Shown one piece after another: positions 1-7,782 of a stretch of 25,848 nt of DNA. Location: assembly GCA_046304235.1 (NCBI GenBank), contig JBKCEW010000007.1:1-25848 (forward strand), in the 5' to 3' direction. The notes below the pieces were generated by a model. That model searched no databases and was not told the DNA's origin. It saw nothing but the letters and a program-made list of their open reading frames with translations. Both the position numbers and the translations under genes were made by a program. Source of the DNA: CANHVK01 sp046304235 (lineage in GTDB: Bacteria; Bacteroidota; Bacteroidia; Flavobacteriales_D; Crocinitomicaceae). How positions within the stretch are numbered: position 1 is the stretch's first letter; each line of letters starts with the position of its first letter.

Positions 1-33
1 TCCCAGGTATGTAACTTATTTTTTAAATTCAAT

Positions 34-66
34 AAAACCGATTATTATACGTAATCGGTTTTTTTA
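34..66. terminator. Bidirectional rho-independent terminator
   Basis: A perfect 11-bp stem (34-44 with 52-62) closes a 7-nt loop. On the plus strand it runs into a T tract, and on the minus strand the stem's A-rich side gives a U tract. It lies just past the stop of the minus-strand M1 peptidase, so it should end that transcript. It can equally end a plus-strand gene lying mostly left of the window. Confidence 0.85.
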
Positions 67-1980
67 TTCAAAAATTATTTTTTCTGAATAAAATGAATTT
101 TCGTTTGAAATCTCCACAAAATATATTCCTTTTTTAAACTCATATGTATTTAATTTAAAAGAAGTATTTTTCTTGATTGACTTTACAATTCTTCCTTCTA
201 AATCAATTAATTTAAAATAATAGTTCCCAGGATTGGAAATCTGAATTGTGAGTTCTGATTGACAAGGGTTTGGATATAGTTTGATTTTTTCATCATTTAT
301 ATTCAAAACATTTGAAAAATTTGATGTTTCATGTAAAATATTATTGTTTGGATCTATTGCCTTAACGTATGCAATTTTAAGCGAATTCGGAAAAATAAAA
401 GTTTCATGGTTTTTAGAAATATTTAAACGTAAAAGTGTATCTGATAAATTTTCCCTAGCTAAAAGAACTTCAATAGGTGTCGTAAATAAAGTTGTTTCGT
501 TAGATGTTGTCGTTTGTTGTATATGAATTTTAGTTTCCAGCCCTTTTTCAGTTTGAAAAGAATAAACGGGGTATCCTTGGCCATAATACCATTCATCAAA
601 GAATTTAGTAAGATCTATTTTACAAATTTCCTCAACCGTATTTTTAAAATCAAAAGCACTTGCAAAAGAATGACTAAATTTTGCTTGGTATTCTTTTAAG
701 GTTTTAAAAAATAAAGAATCATTATTTATTAAATATCTTAAGGTGTGAATTATCAAAGCACCTTTGTCATAAGTTAATTCTCTTGAGAAAATACGTGACT
801 CATTGAGTGTATCTTGAACATATACACTACCTGTTTTAAACTTTTTTGCGCGTTGTATGAATGAACCAAGAAGCAAATCTTTCTTTTCTGGAAATAATTT
901 CTCATACATCAAATATTCTGAGTAAGTAGCAAATCCTTCATTTAACCAAATATCACTGAAAGACGAACATGTTACATGATTTCCAAACCACTGATGTGCT
1001 AATTCATGGGAAACTAGGTAAGGGTCAAAACTATTAAGCGTAGTCATTGTTTGATGCTCCATACCACCATTAATAGTACTCAAACAATGCCCGTATTTTT
1101 CTTTATTATAAGGATAAGTGCCAAAAAGCGAAGAGTATAATTTTAAATATTCTCCTGTAAAATCAATATTTTTTTTTGAGTTTTTAAATACAAGTGAATC
1201 GGAATATATAAAATTTTGAACTAAAAAAGAATCTTTTAAACCGGGTAAGGAAGTTTTAAACGAATAATCCAAATAAGGCCCTACAGAAAATGAAAATAAA
1301 TAATAGGTCGTAGGGTATCTTGTTTTCCAGTGAAATTTAATGTTTTTACTATCTATATTTTTTTTTGAAATAAGCATACCATTAGATCCAACTAGATTTG
1401 GATTTTCCGTTGTAAAGTAAAGGTCTGCACTATCAATTTTATCATTTAATGATTGTTTACTTGGCCACCAGTCAGATGCGCTGAAAGGCTCACTTAAAGT
1501 GTAAGTAACTAATTGTTTTGTGTTTGGGTCTGTTCCATTGATTACACCTAGGCCTCCCATAAATTGACCTTGAGTATTATTTATTTTTCCATGATAGTAT
1601 ATACAAATATTAAATTCTTTGTGTTGGTTTGGAATTTTTAATAAATAATTTTTTCTGTAAAAATTTGTATTAGAATTGTTTAATAGGATAGAATCTATAA
1701 CATAATTAGGATGTAGTTCAAAAAGTAGACTATCTGTTTCGTTTTCAAAATAACCATATTGAATGACATTTCCGCTAATTTCAGTATTCTGATTATTAAC
1801 TTTTAAATCCATGACAAGATAGGTAATGTTGAATTTATTCATTCGCACTAACTCAGAATTTTGTAAGTTAACAGATTTTAGTTTTCTATTAAAATTTCTT
1901 GATTTTGAACAAAAGTTTTCTTGACTAACACAATGAAGTAAAAAGCTTGAACAAATAAAAAATGATAAAAAAAACTTCAT
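64..1980 (-). CDS. Secreted M1-family aminopeptidase with T9SS C-terminal sorting domain
   Basis: This is a zinc metallopeptidase of the gluzincin M1 family, expected to remove N-terminal residues from peptides outside the cell. The catalytic signature is complete: HELAHQW near residues 325-331, a third zinc ligand Glu about 18 residues on in WLNEGF (348), and an exopeptidase motif GGMEH near 305-309. Residues 1 to about 20 form a hydrophobic signal peptide. An N-terminal beta domain precedes the catalytic domain. The last 75 or so residues begin with KLYPNP and end in KIIFE, the typical Por-secretion (T9SS type A) sorting domain, which directs export across the outer membrane and often surface attachment. 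I chose the ATG at 1980 (638 residues); a TTG two codons upstream is also open but adds nothing. The gene is transcribed alone, divergent from the ParA gene. Confidence 0.93.
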   Translation of the reverse strand: MKFFLSFFICSSFLLHCVSQENFCSKSRNFNRKLKSVNLQNSELVRMNKFNITYLVMDLKVNNQNTEISGNVIQYGYFENETDSLLFELHPNYVIDSILLNNSNTNFYRKNYLLKIPNQHKEFNICIYYHGKINNTQGQFMGGLGVINGTDPNTKQLVTYTLSEPFSASDWWPSKQSLNDKIDSADLYFTTENPNLVGSNGMLISKKNIDSKNIKFHWKTRYPTTYYLFSFSVGPYLDYSFKTSLPGLKDSFLVQNFIYSDSLVFKNSKKNIDFTGEYLKLYSSLFGTYPYNKEKYGHCLSTINGGMEHQTMTTLNSFDPYLVSHELAHQWFGNHVTCSSFSDIWLNEGFATYSEYLMYEKLFPEKKDLLLGSFIQRAKKFKTGSVYVQDTLNESRIFSRELTYDKGALIIHTLRYLINNDSLFFKTLKEYQAKFSHSFASAFDFKNTVEEICKIDLTKFFDEWYYGQGYPVYSFQTEKGLETKIHIQQTTTSNETTLFTTPIEVLLARENLSDTLLRLNISKNHETFIFPNSLKIAYVKAIDPNNNILHETSNFSNVLNINDEKIKLYPNPCQSELTIQISNPGNYYFKLIDLEGRIVKSIKKNTSFKLNTYEFKKGIYFVEISNENSFYSEKIIFE

Positions 1981-2015
1981 CTCCAAGGTGTTTTAGTAAT
2001 TAAAATACTATTGTT

Positions 2016-2023
2016 CAAAGATA
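2016..2023 (-). promoter_or_regulatory. Bacteroidota -7 promoter motif for the M1 peptidase
   Basis: On the minus strand this reads TATCTTTG, an exact match to the Bacteroidota -7 consensus TAnnTTTG, about 35 bases before the peptidase start codon. No clear -33 TTG element was seen at the usual spacing. Confidence 0.5.
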
Positions 2024-2086
2024 TTCTTTCGTGAGAGAATATTATAAACTAAAGTTAATACTTTTATACAGTTTAAAATTTGAAAC

Positions 2087-2707
2087 ATGCCTAAAATAAT
2101 TTCATTTATAAGTAGAAAAGGAGGAACTGGAAAAACTACAAATGCTATAAATTTAGCTTCCATGTTACACAGTTTAGGGTATAAAGTAATGTTAGTAGAA
2201 ACGGATACTAACTATACACTTAATACTTTGCGAAAAATGGAACTGTTTAAAACAGGTGCAAATGACAAAAACATGTTTCAATTAGTTGCTTCTGAAGATC
2301 ATATAGTAGCAGATGAAATTCAAAAATATCTCAATTCAACTGTAGATTATATAATACTTGATACTGCTGGTAAAACTACAGATGTTTTTATTAAAACAAT
2401 CTGTATGCATTCGAATTTAGTAATAGTACCTACGAGTTTATCTCAAAATGACTTATTGGTGACTTATCAAACAGTTGAGGATTTAAAACCAGCAAGAGAA
2501 TTAAATAGTAAATTAAAAATAGCTGTATTACCAAATAGAATTCATGGGGCAACCAAGTCCAAGACGATAAGTGCTTCATTAGAAGAGCTGGATGCAGTTT
2601 TACTTACAAATTTTGTACCCGCAAAAAATATGTACGCCCAATTTAGTACAATTATGCCTGAAAAAGATTATTTAGGAATTACAAAAGAAATTGTAAATTT
2701 GTTATAA
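2087..2707 (+). CDS. Small ParA-family ATPase (orphan, deviant Walker A)
   Basis: This is a 206-residue P-loop ATPase of the ParA/MinD family, which uses ATP-dependent dimerisation to position DNA or protein cargo. The deviant Walker A KGGTGKTT sits at residues 11-18 with signature Lys11. Walker A' is present as VETD (37-40), with Glu where Asp is usual, and Walker B is IILDTAG (89-95). The length fits the short ParF/VirC1-like class, which has no N-terminal helix-turn-helix. No ParB gene or clear centromere repeats are nearby. It is followed after 11 bases by an unrecognised 136-residue gene that is probably co-transcribed and may encode its partner (inference). With no plasmid or mobile genes around, a role in chromosomal or protein positioning is as likely as plasmid partition. 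Confidence 0.88.
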   Translation: MPKIISFISRKGGTGKTTNAINLASMLHSLGYKVMLVETDTNYTLNTLRKMELFKTGANDKNMFQLVASEDHIVADEIQKYLNSTVDYIILDTAGKTTDVFIKTICMHSNLVIVPTSLSQNDLLVTYQTVEDLKPARELNSKLKIAVLPNRIHGATKSKTISASLEELDAVLLTNFVPAKNMYAQFSTIMPEKDYLGITKEIVNLL

Positions 2708-2718
2708 ATTCCAATTAA

Positions 2719-3129
2719 ATGGCTAAAAAAACGAATACTCTAACAGACTTAACCAAATTTTTAGCTTCAGAGCAAAATGCTATAATAGCTGATGCTCCAA
2801 TAGACACTCCCTCCTTTTTACAAAAGGAGCCAATAACTTTGATTGATACTCCAGAATTACAACCAGCTGAATTTAAAACCTTTGAGAAAGATGTTCAAAA
2901 GTTTATTGATTCTATTGCTCTTCGTGAAACAAGTTTTGATGAAGTAAATGAACTTATCAAAACTTTAGCTTTAGATCATAAAATGTCTGTTCAGCAAGTA
3001 CTTATGTTACTTTATTATAAAAGTATTATGCCTTATTCATTGGTAAATTGGTTGGATTGGACTGCTAACATTCAAAAAAGTTATACTCTTTTTATGAGTG
3101 ATTATCAAAAAAAATGGTGGAAAAGGTAA
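2719..3129 (+). CDS. Unrecognised 136-residue protein downstream of ParA
   Basis: I do not recognise this family. The first 60 or so residues look poorly ordered. They begin with a Lys-rich start (MAKKTNTLTDLTKF) and contain two IDTP motifs inside a Pro- and acid-rich stretch. Residues from about 60 on are predicted helical, and the last 40 are aromatic and basic, ending in WWKR. There is no signal peptide or transmembrane segment, so it is presumably cytoplasmic. It starts 11 bases after the ParA stop and is very likely in the same transcript. A basic N-terminal tail on a small partner protein is a common way to stimulate ParA ATPases, so a cognate-partner role is a reasonable but untested inference. 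It converges on the KdsC-like gene with a 14-base gap. Confidence 0.75.
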   Translation: MAKKTNTLTDLTKFLASEQNAIIADAPIDTPSFLQKEPITLIDTPELQPAEFKTFEKDVQKFIDSIALRETSFDEVNELIKTLALDHKMSVQQVLMLLYYKSIMPYSLVNWLDWTANIQKSYTLFMSDYQKKWWKR

Positions 3130-3143
3130 ATTATCCCTTTCTG

Positions 3144-3662
3144 CTACCAATGAAAAGCATTTTCTTTGAACCATTTGTTTTGAGATCGTAAAGTTTGCTC
3201 TATAACATCTCTTACACAACCCTGTCCTCCATTTAATGGAGATTGATAATGGCATATATGTTTAATCTCAATCGCTGCATCTTGAGGACATGTTGCTATA
3301 CCGACTTTTTCCATGACAGGATAATCAGGTATGTCGTCACCCATATACAATGCTTGTTCGTCCGTGAATTGATATTTTTCTTTACATTTTTCGTAAACTT
3401 CTATTTTATTTGATGAACGTAAAAATACTTCATGAACACCTATGCCTTCTAATGCCTTTTTTAAGTATTCTGAATCTCCACCAGTTATAATTAATATTTT
3501 AAAACCTGCTCTATTTGCATACTGTAATGCATACGCATCTTTAGTACTTATTGCTCGAACAAATTCATCTTTCATTACATAGACCTCTCCATTCGTTAAT
3601 ACACCATCTATGTCAAAAATTAAGGTTGTAATCTTAGGTAATTTTTCTTTGTAACTAATCAT
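3144..3662 (-). CDS. kdsC: KdsC-type HAD phosphatase (3-deoxy-D-manno-octulosonate 8-phosphate phosphatase)
   Basis: This is a cytoplasmic HAD hydrolase of the YrbI/KdsC family, which dephosphorylates KDO-8-phosphate to KDO for the LPS inner core. Motif I is DIDGVLT with the nucleophile and general-acid Asp pair near residues 17 and 19. Motif II Thr lies in IITGG, a Lys lies in SSNKIEV, and motif IV is GDDIPD. The C-terminal GGQGCVRDVIE is a family hallmark. At 172 residues it has the usual length, with no cap domain, as in C0-type tetrameric KdsC. Its start overlaps the end of the DUF2520 gene by 8 bases, so the two are translationally coupled. Other C0 HAD sugar phosphatases are possible, but KdsC is the best call. 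Confidence 0.87.
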   Translation of the reverse strand: MISYKEKLPKITTLIFDIDGVLTNGEVYVMKDEFVRAISTKDAYALQYANRAGFKILIITGGDSEYLKKALEGIGVHEVFLRSSNKIEVYEKCKEKYQFTDEQALYMGDDIPDYPVMEKVGIATCPQDAAIEIKHICHYQSPLNGGQGCVRDVIEQTLRSQNKWFKENAFHW

Positions 3663-4413
3663 GGTAAGCGGTTTTAATACTTTCAGTAATTATTTTATAA
3701 ATTTCTTTTGATTTTCCATCTAACATAGAGAGATGTTTTTCTATGGTATTTAAATCGTTTCGTTTAGCTGGACCTGTTTGATTATCAAATGGATTAGAGG
3801 TTAAATTTTTCTTAAAAGTTTCTTCTAACAAAGGAAGTAAATTTTTCCAATCTATTCCGTTCTTTTCTGCTTCTTTTTTTCCTAAATAGAGTAGGTGATT
3901 CGTGAAGTTATTGACGAAAACGGCTGACAAATGGTATTTTTTTCGTTCTTCTGAAGTAATTAGTGAAACATTAAAGCTAATTTTTTTTGCTAATGAAATT
4001 AGATTGTTTTCAAGTGTTTTATTTGTTGCTTCTATGAAAAAAGGTACTTTATTAATTTCTAAAGCATCTGATTTTCTGAATGTTTGTAATGGATAAAAAA
4101 CACCTATATTTTTTCCTTTAATCTGTTTTAATTCAACTGAACCAGAGGTATAAGCTATATTTAAACAAGTAATATTATCAATTAGTTCGTAAATCACATC
4201 ATCTGGTACACATAATAACACTAAATCAGAATGAGATAGTGATTTGAGTTCATTTGTTAAATTGGCGCTTAAAAGTTCAGCTAATCGATTACCTTCAATT
4301 TTATTTCTAGCATATACATAGTTTATTTTTTTTCCACTATTTATTAATGCAATTCCTAGATGATAAGCTACATTTCCTGAACCAATTATAGATATATTTT
4401 GAATCAATTTCAT
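3655..4413 (-). CDS. DUF2520 Rossmann-fold oxidoreductase-like protein
   Basis: This 252-residue cytoplasmic protein has an N-terminal NAD(P)-binding Rossmann fold opening with ISIIGSGNVAYHLG, the GxGxxA-type dinucleotide loop. It resembles F420:NADP oxidoreductase and pyrroline-5-carboxylate reductase-type domains. A helical C-terminal DUF2520 domain follows and includes FVNNFTNHLLYLG. The substrate is not known. The frame stays open upstream into secA, but the conserved fold begins at the ATG at 4413. An earlier start would place 36 unrelated residues before the first beta strand and overlap the secA tail. It lies 43 bases after secA, across a short hairpin, and overlaps the KdsC start. The KdsC link recurs in Bacteroidota as I recall, but the reason is not established. 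Confidence 0.88.
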   Translation of the reverse strand: MKLIQNISIIGSGNVAYHLGIALINSGKKINYVYARNKIEGNRLAELLSANLTNELKSLSHSDLVLLCVPDDVIYELIDNITCLNIAYTSGSVELKQIKGKNIGVFYPLQTFRKSDALEINKVPFFIEATNKTLENNLISLAKKISFNVSLITSEERKKYHLSAVFVNNFTNHLLYLGKKEAEKNGIDWKNLLPLLEETFKKNLTSNPFDNQTGPAKRNDLNTIEKHLSMLDGKSKEIYKIITESIKTAYHD

Positions 4414-4420
4414 GTTAATT

Positions 4421-4449
4421 AAAGAGGCCACCGAATAGGCAGCCTCTTT
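4421..4449 (-). terminator. Hairpin between secA and the DUF2520 gene (terminator or attenuator)
   Basis: An 8-bp stem, AAAGAGGC (4421-4428) with GCCTCTTT (4442-4449), closes a 13-nt loop just after the secA stop. The minus-strand U tract is short (TTTAATTAA), so partial termination or 3'-end protection of the secA message is more likely than a full stop. Confidence 0.5.
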
Positions 4450-4456
4450 TATTATT

Positions 4457-7400
4457 TTATTGTCCGTGACATTGTTTGTATTTCTTTCCACTTCCACATG
4501 GACAAGGATCATTTCTTCCAATTTTAGGTTCAGTTGAAACTATCGGTTGTCTTTTGGGAGTTTCTTCTACGATTTCAGCGTCTTCAATACCATCATTAAT
4601 CATTGCGTGATCGTAGTGGTTTTCTACTTTCACTTGCTGATTAGTTGTTTTGATATTTTCAACTTCGTACGGAATATCCATTTTTAATAAAGATTCAACT
4701 GTTTGAAGGTTTAATCTACTTAACATTCCTTTGAATAATTCGAAAGATTCTAATTTATAAACGATTAGTGGATCTTTTTGCTCATAAACAGCTTGTTGAA
4801 CAGAAGTTCTTAAGTCGTCCATTTCACGTAAATGTTCTTTCCATTCATCGTCAATCAAAGCTAGTGTAATGTTTCTTTCAAAAGCTTTAACAAGTGCTTG
4901 TCCATTCGATTCATACCCTTCTTTTAAGCTAACAATCATTTGCATTTCTTTAATTCCATCTGATAATGGAAACAAAATGTTTTCGTATAAATTTGAAGGG
5001 TTCTCATATACCGCTTTAATTTGTGGATATGCTTTTTGTATGATACGATCGTTTTTGTGTTTATAGTGTTTTTCAACTTCGTAATATATTTTTTCAGTGA
5101 TAATCGTTTTATCTAACGTTGAAAATTCTTCTAGTGAAACAGGACTTTCAATTCCTAGTACACGGAACAATTCAAACTTGAATTCATCGAATTGTTTTGA
5201 GAGAGGGTAGTTGAAAACAATATTTTCAGCAACATCATAGAACATATTTGAAATATCCAATGATAAACGATCACCAAATAAAGCGTTTCTACGTTTTTTG
5301 TAGATTGCTTTACGTTGTGCACTCATTACATCATCATATTCTAACAAACGTTTACGCATTCCAAAGTTGTTTTCTTCCACTTTTTTCTGTGCACGTTCTA
5401 TCGATTTAGAAACCATGCTATGCGTAATGACTTCTCCTTCTTGTAATCCCATTCTATCCATGATTTTAGCGATTCGTTCAGAACCGAACTTACGCATCAA
5501 ATCGTCTTCTAGTGAAACAAAGAATTGAGAAGAACCTGGATCTCCTTGTCGACCAGAACGACCTCTTAACTGTCTGTCAACTCGTCGTGAGTCATGTCTT
5601 TCTGTACCAATGATTGCAAGACCACCAGCTTCTTTTACTCCTTCACCTAGTTTAATATCGGTACCACGACCAGCCATGTTAGTAGCAATTGTAACAGCAC
5701 CTGCTTTACCAGCCATAGCAACAATTTCTGCTTCTTTTTGGTGGTATTTAGCATTCAATACTTGGTGTTGAATTCCTTTCATTTTTAAAGAACGGCTTAA
5801 GAATTCTGAAATTTCTACCGTAGTAGTACCTACCAGAACAGGTCTGCCTTCTTTTACCAAACGCTCCGTTTCTTCAATAACTGCAGCAAATTTTTCACGA
5901 GCTGAACGGTAAACTAAATCGTTTAAATCTTTACGCTGTATGTTTCTGTTTGGTGGAATTACTACTACATCTAGTTTATAAATATCCCAAAATTCTTTTG
6001 CTTCCGTTTCAGCTGTACCCGTCATACCTGCTAGTTTGTGGTACATACGGAAGTAGTTTTGTAAGGTAATAGTTGCGTAAGTTTGCGTTGCTGCTTCAAT
6101 TGTTACGTTTTCTTTTGCTTCGATTGCTTGGTGAAGTCCGTCAGAATAACGTCTACCTTCCATGATACGACCTGTTTGTTCGTCTACAATCTTAATTTTA
6201 CCGTCCATAATCACATATTCCACTTCTTTTTCAAAAAGGGAATAAGCTTTTAATAATTGGTTTACCGAGTGAATACGTTCAGATTTAATACTAAAATTTC
6301 GTATTAAGGCATCTTTACGATCCACTAATTCTTCTGTAGAGAGTTGTTCTTTTTCTAATTGACTAATTTCAGATCCGATGTCTGGAATAACATAAAAGTT
6401 CGGATCACCACCTTCAGAGATAAGATTGATCCCTTTTTCTGTTAATTCAACTGTATTTTGTTTTTCATCAATCACGAAAAATAATTCCTGATCGATTTTT
6501 TTCATGTTTTTACCTTGCTCTTGCATGTAAAAATTTTCTACTTTTTGCAAGTGAGCTTTGATACCTGGTTCAGATAAGAATTTGATTAATGGTTTGCTTT
6601 TAGGTAAACCTCTGTATGCACGTAATAATGCAATACCACCTTCATCTAACGCTGTTTTCACATCCTTTTTATCGTCAGAAGGAGCATTAATTACAGCTAG
6701 TAAGTTTTTAGCTTCAACCAAAACTTGGTTAACATATTTGCGTTGAGCATCCACTAAACGTTCTACACGTGGCTTTAAATCAATGAATTCATGTTCATCT
6801 CCTCTTGGTGTAGGTCCAGAGATAATCAAAGGTGTTCTAGCATCATCAATTAATACTGAATCGACCTCATCGACAATCGCAAAATGGTGTTCACGTTGAA
6901 CTAAGTCTTCTACGTTACTTGCCATGTTATCTCTTAAGTAGTCAAATCCGAATTCGTTATTTGTACCAAATGTAATATCAGCTAAATAAGCATTTCTTCT
7001 TTCTTGTGAATTTGGTCTATGTTTATCGATGCAATCTACAGATAATCCATGGAATTGGTACAAAGGTCCCATCCATTCTGAGTCACGTTTTGCAAGATAA
7101 TCATTCACTGTTACCACGTGAACGCCTTTGCCAGAAAGCGCATTTAAATAAACGGGTAGGGTAGCCACCAATGTTTTTCCTTCCCCAGTTTGCATCTCAG
7201 CAATGTTACCTCTATGTAATACAGCACCACCCATCAACTGAACGTCGTAATGTACCATATTCCAGGAAACAGGAGCACCTGCAGCAGTCCATGAATTAAA
7301 CCAAGTTGCTTTTTCACCGTTTATTTCAATACCATCTTTTTGATTTGATAAAAGACGGTCAAATTCTTGAGCTGTAACAGTTAATTGTCCATTTTCCGCC

Positions 7401-7765
7401 CATCTTCTAGATGTTTCTTTGATAACTCCGAAAGCTTGTGGTAATATATCAAGTAGAACAACTTCAATGGCTTCATTTACCTCTTTTTCGAGTTTTTCTA
7501 TTTTTTCAAATAAACGCTCTTTTTCATCAACATGTGTAGATTCAGCTTGCGATTTAATTCGTAGTTCATCAATCTCTTTTTCTAAATCAGTAATGGCATT
7601 TTGAACTAGTTGTTTAAATTCAGCTGTTTTGGATCTTAATTGATCATCAGTTAAACTTTTATACTCTTCAAAAAAAGAATTTGATTTATCAATAAAAGGT
7701 TGGAATTCTTTTCTTTCTTTAGATGTTTTATCTCCAAAAATGGATTTTAAAATGTTTGCAATCAT
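4457..7765 (-). CDS. secA: Preprotein translocase ATPase SecA
   Basis: SecA is the motor ATPase that pushes unfolded preproteins through SecYEG in the inner membrane. Visible motifs are Walker A in MQTGEGKT (191-198), the DEVDSVLIDDART segment (299-311), MAGRGTDI of helicase motif V, and QLRGRSGRQGDPG of motif VI. The C-terminal zinc-binding SEC-C tail DPCPCGSGKKYKQCHG is intact. At 1102 residues it is about 200 longer than E. coli SecA. The extra sequence includes a charged coiled-coil-like stretch around 55-105 and an insertion around 330-450, as in other Bacteroidota SecA. Most SecA proteins have DEART where this one has DDART. It is read after the two M16 genes, 17 bases past the second. 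This is an essential housekeeping gene whose products include the exported proteins of this window. Confidence 0.98.
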   Translation of the reverse strand: MIANILKSIFGDKTSKERKEFQPFIDKSNSFFEEYKSLTDDQLRSKTAEFKQLVQNAITDLEKEIDELRIKSQAESTHVDEKERLFEKIEKLEKEVNEAIEVVLLDILPQAFGVIKETSRRWAENGQLTVTAQEFDRLLSNQKDGIEINGEKATWFNSWTAAGAPVSWNMVHYDVQLMGGAVLHRGNIAEMQTGEGKTLVATLPVYLNALSGKGVHVVTVNDYLAKRDSEWMGPLYQFHGLSVDCIDKHRPNSQERRNAYLADITFGTNNEFGFDYLRDNMASNVEDLVQREHHFAIVDEVDSVLIDDARTPLIISGPTPRGDEHEFIDLKPRVERLVDAQRKYVNQVLVEAKNLLAVINAPSDDKKDVKTALDEGGIALLRAYRGLPKSKPLIKFLSEPGIKAHLQKVENFYMQEQGKNMKKIDQELFFVIDEKQNTVELTEKGINLISEGGDPNFYVIPDIGSEISQLEKEQLSTEELVDRKDALIRNFSIKSERIHSVNQLLKAYSLFEKEVEYVIMDGKIKIVDEQTGRIMEGRRYSDGLHQAIEAKENVTIEAATQTYATITLQNYFRMYHKLAGMTGTAETEAKEFWDIYKLDVVVIPPNRNIQRKDLNDLVYRSAREKFAAVIEETERLVKEGRPVLVGTTTVEISEFLSRSLKMKGIQHQVLNAKYHQKEAEIVAMAGKAGAVTIATNMAGRGTDIKLGEGVKEAGGLAIIGTERHDSRRVDRQLRGRSGRQGDPGSSQFFVSLEDDLMRKFGSERIAKIMDRMGLQEGEVITHSMVSKSIERAQKKVEENNFGMRKRLLEYDDVMSAQRKAIYKKRRNALFGDRLSLDISNMFYDVAENIVFNYPLSKQFDEFKFELFRVLGIESPVSLEEFSTLDKTIITEKIYYEVEKHYKHKNDRIIQKAYPQIKAVYENPSNLYENILFPLSDGIKEMQMIVSLKEGYESNGQALVKAFERNITLALIDDEWKEHLREMDDLRTSVQQAVYEQKDPLIVYKLESFELFKGMLSRLNLQTVESLLKMDIPYEVENIKTTNQQVKVENHYDHAMINDGIEDAEIVEETPKRQPIVSTEPKIGRNDPCPCGSGKKYKQCHGQ

Positions 7766-7782
7766 TATTAAGGTCTTTTTTG

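Noticed and set aside
1..14. Possible tail of a plus-strand gene ending at a TAA at 12-14, followed by the bidirectional terminator.
   Set aside because: Only three codons are visible, so no family or frame can be supported.
2087..3129. ParA pair as part of a plasmid or integrated mobile element.
   Set aside because: No integrase, relaxase, replication protein or direct repeats nearby; neighbours are housekeeping genes.
3122..3140. Small hairpin between the 136-residue gene and kdsC as a terminator.
   Set aside because: The stem is only 5 bp and part lies in the coding end; too weak to support.
4414..4521. Longer start for the DUF2520 protein reaching into secA.
   Set aside because: The added 36 residues have no relation to the family, and the Rossmann fold begins at the ATG at 4413.
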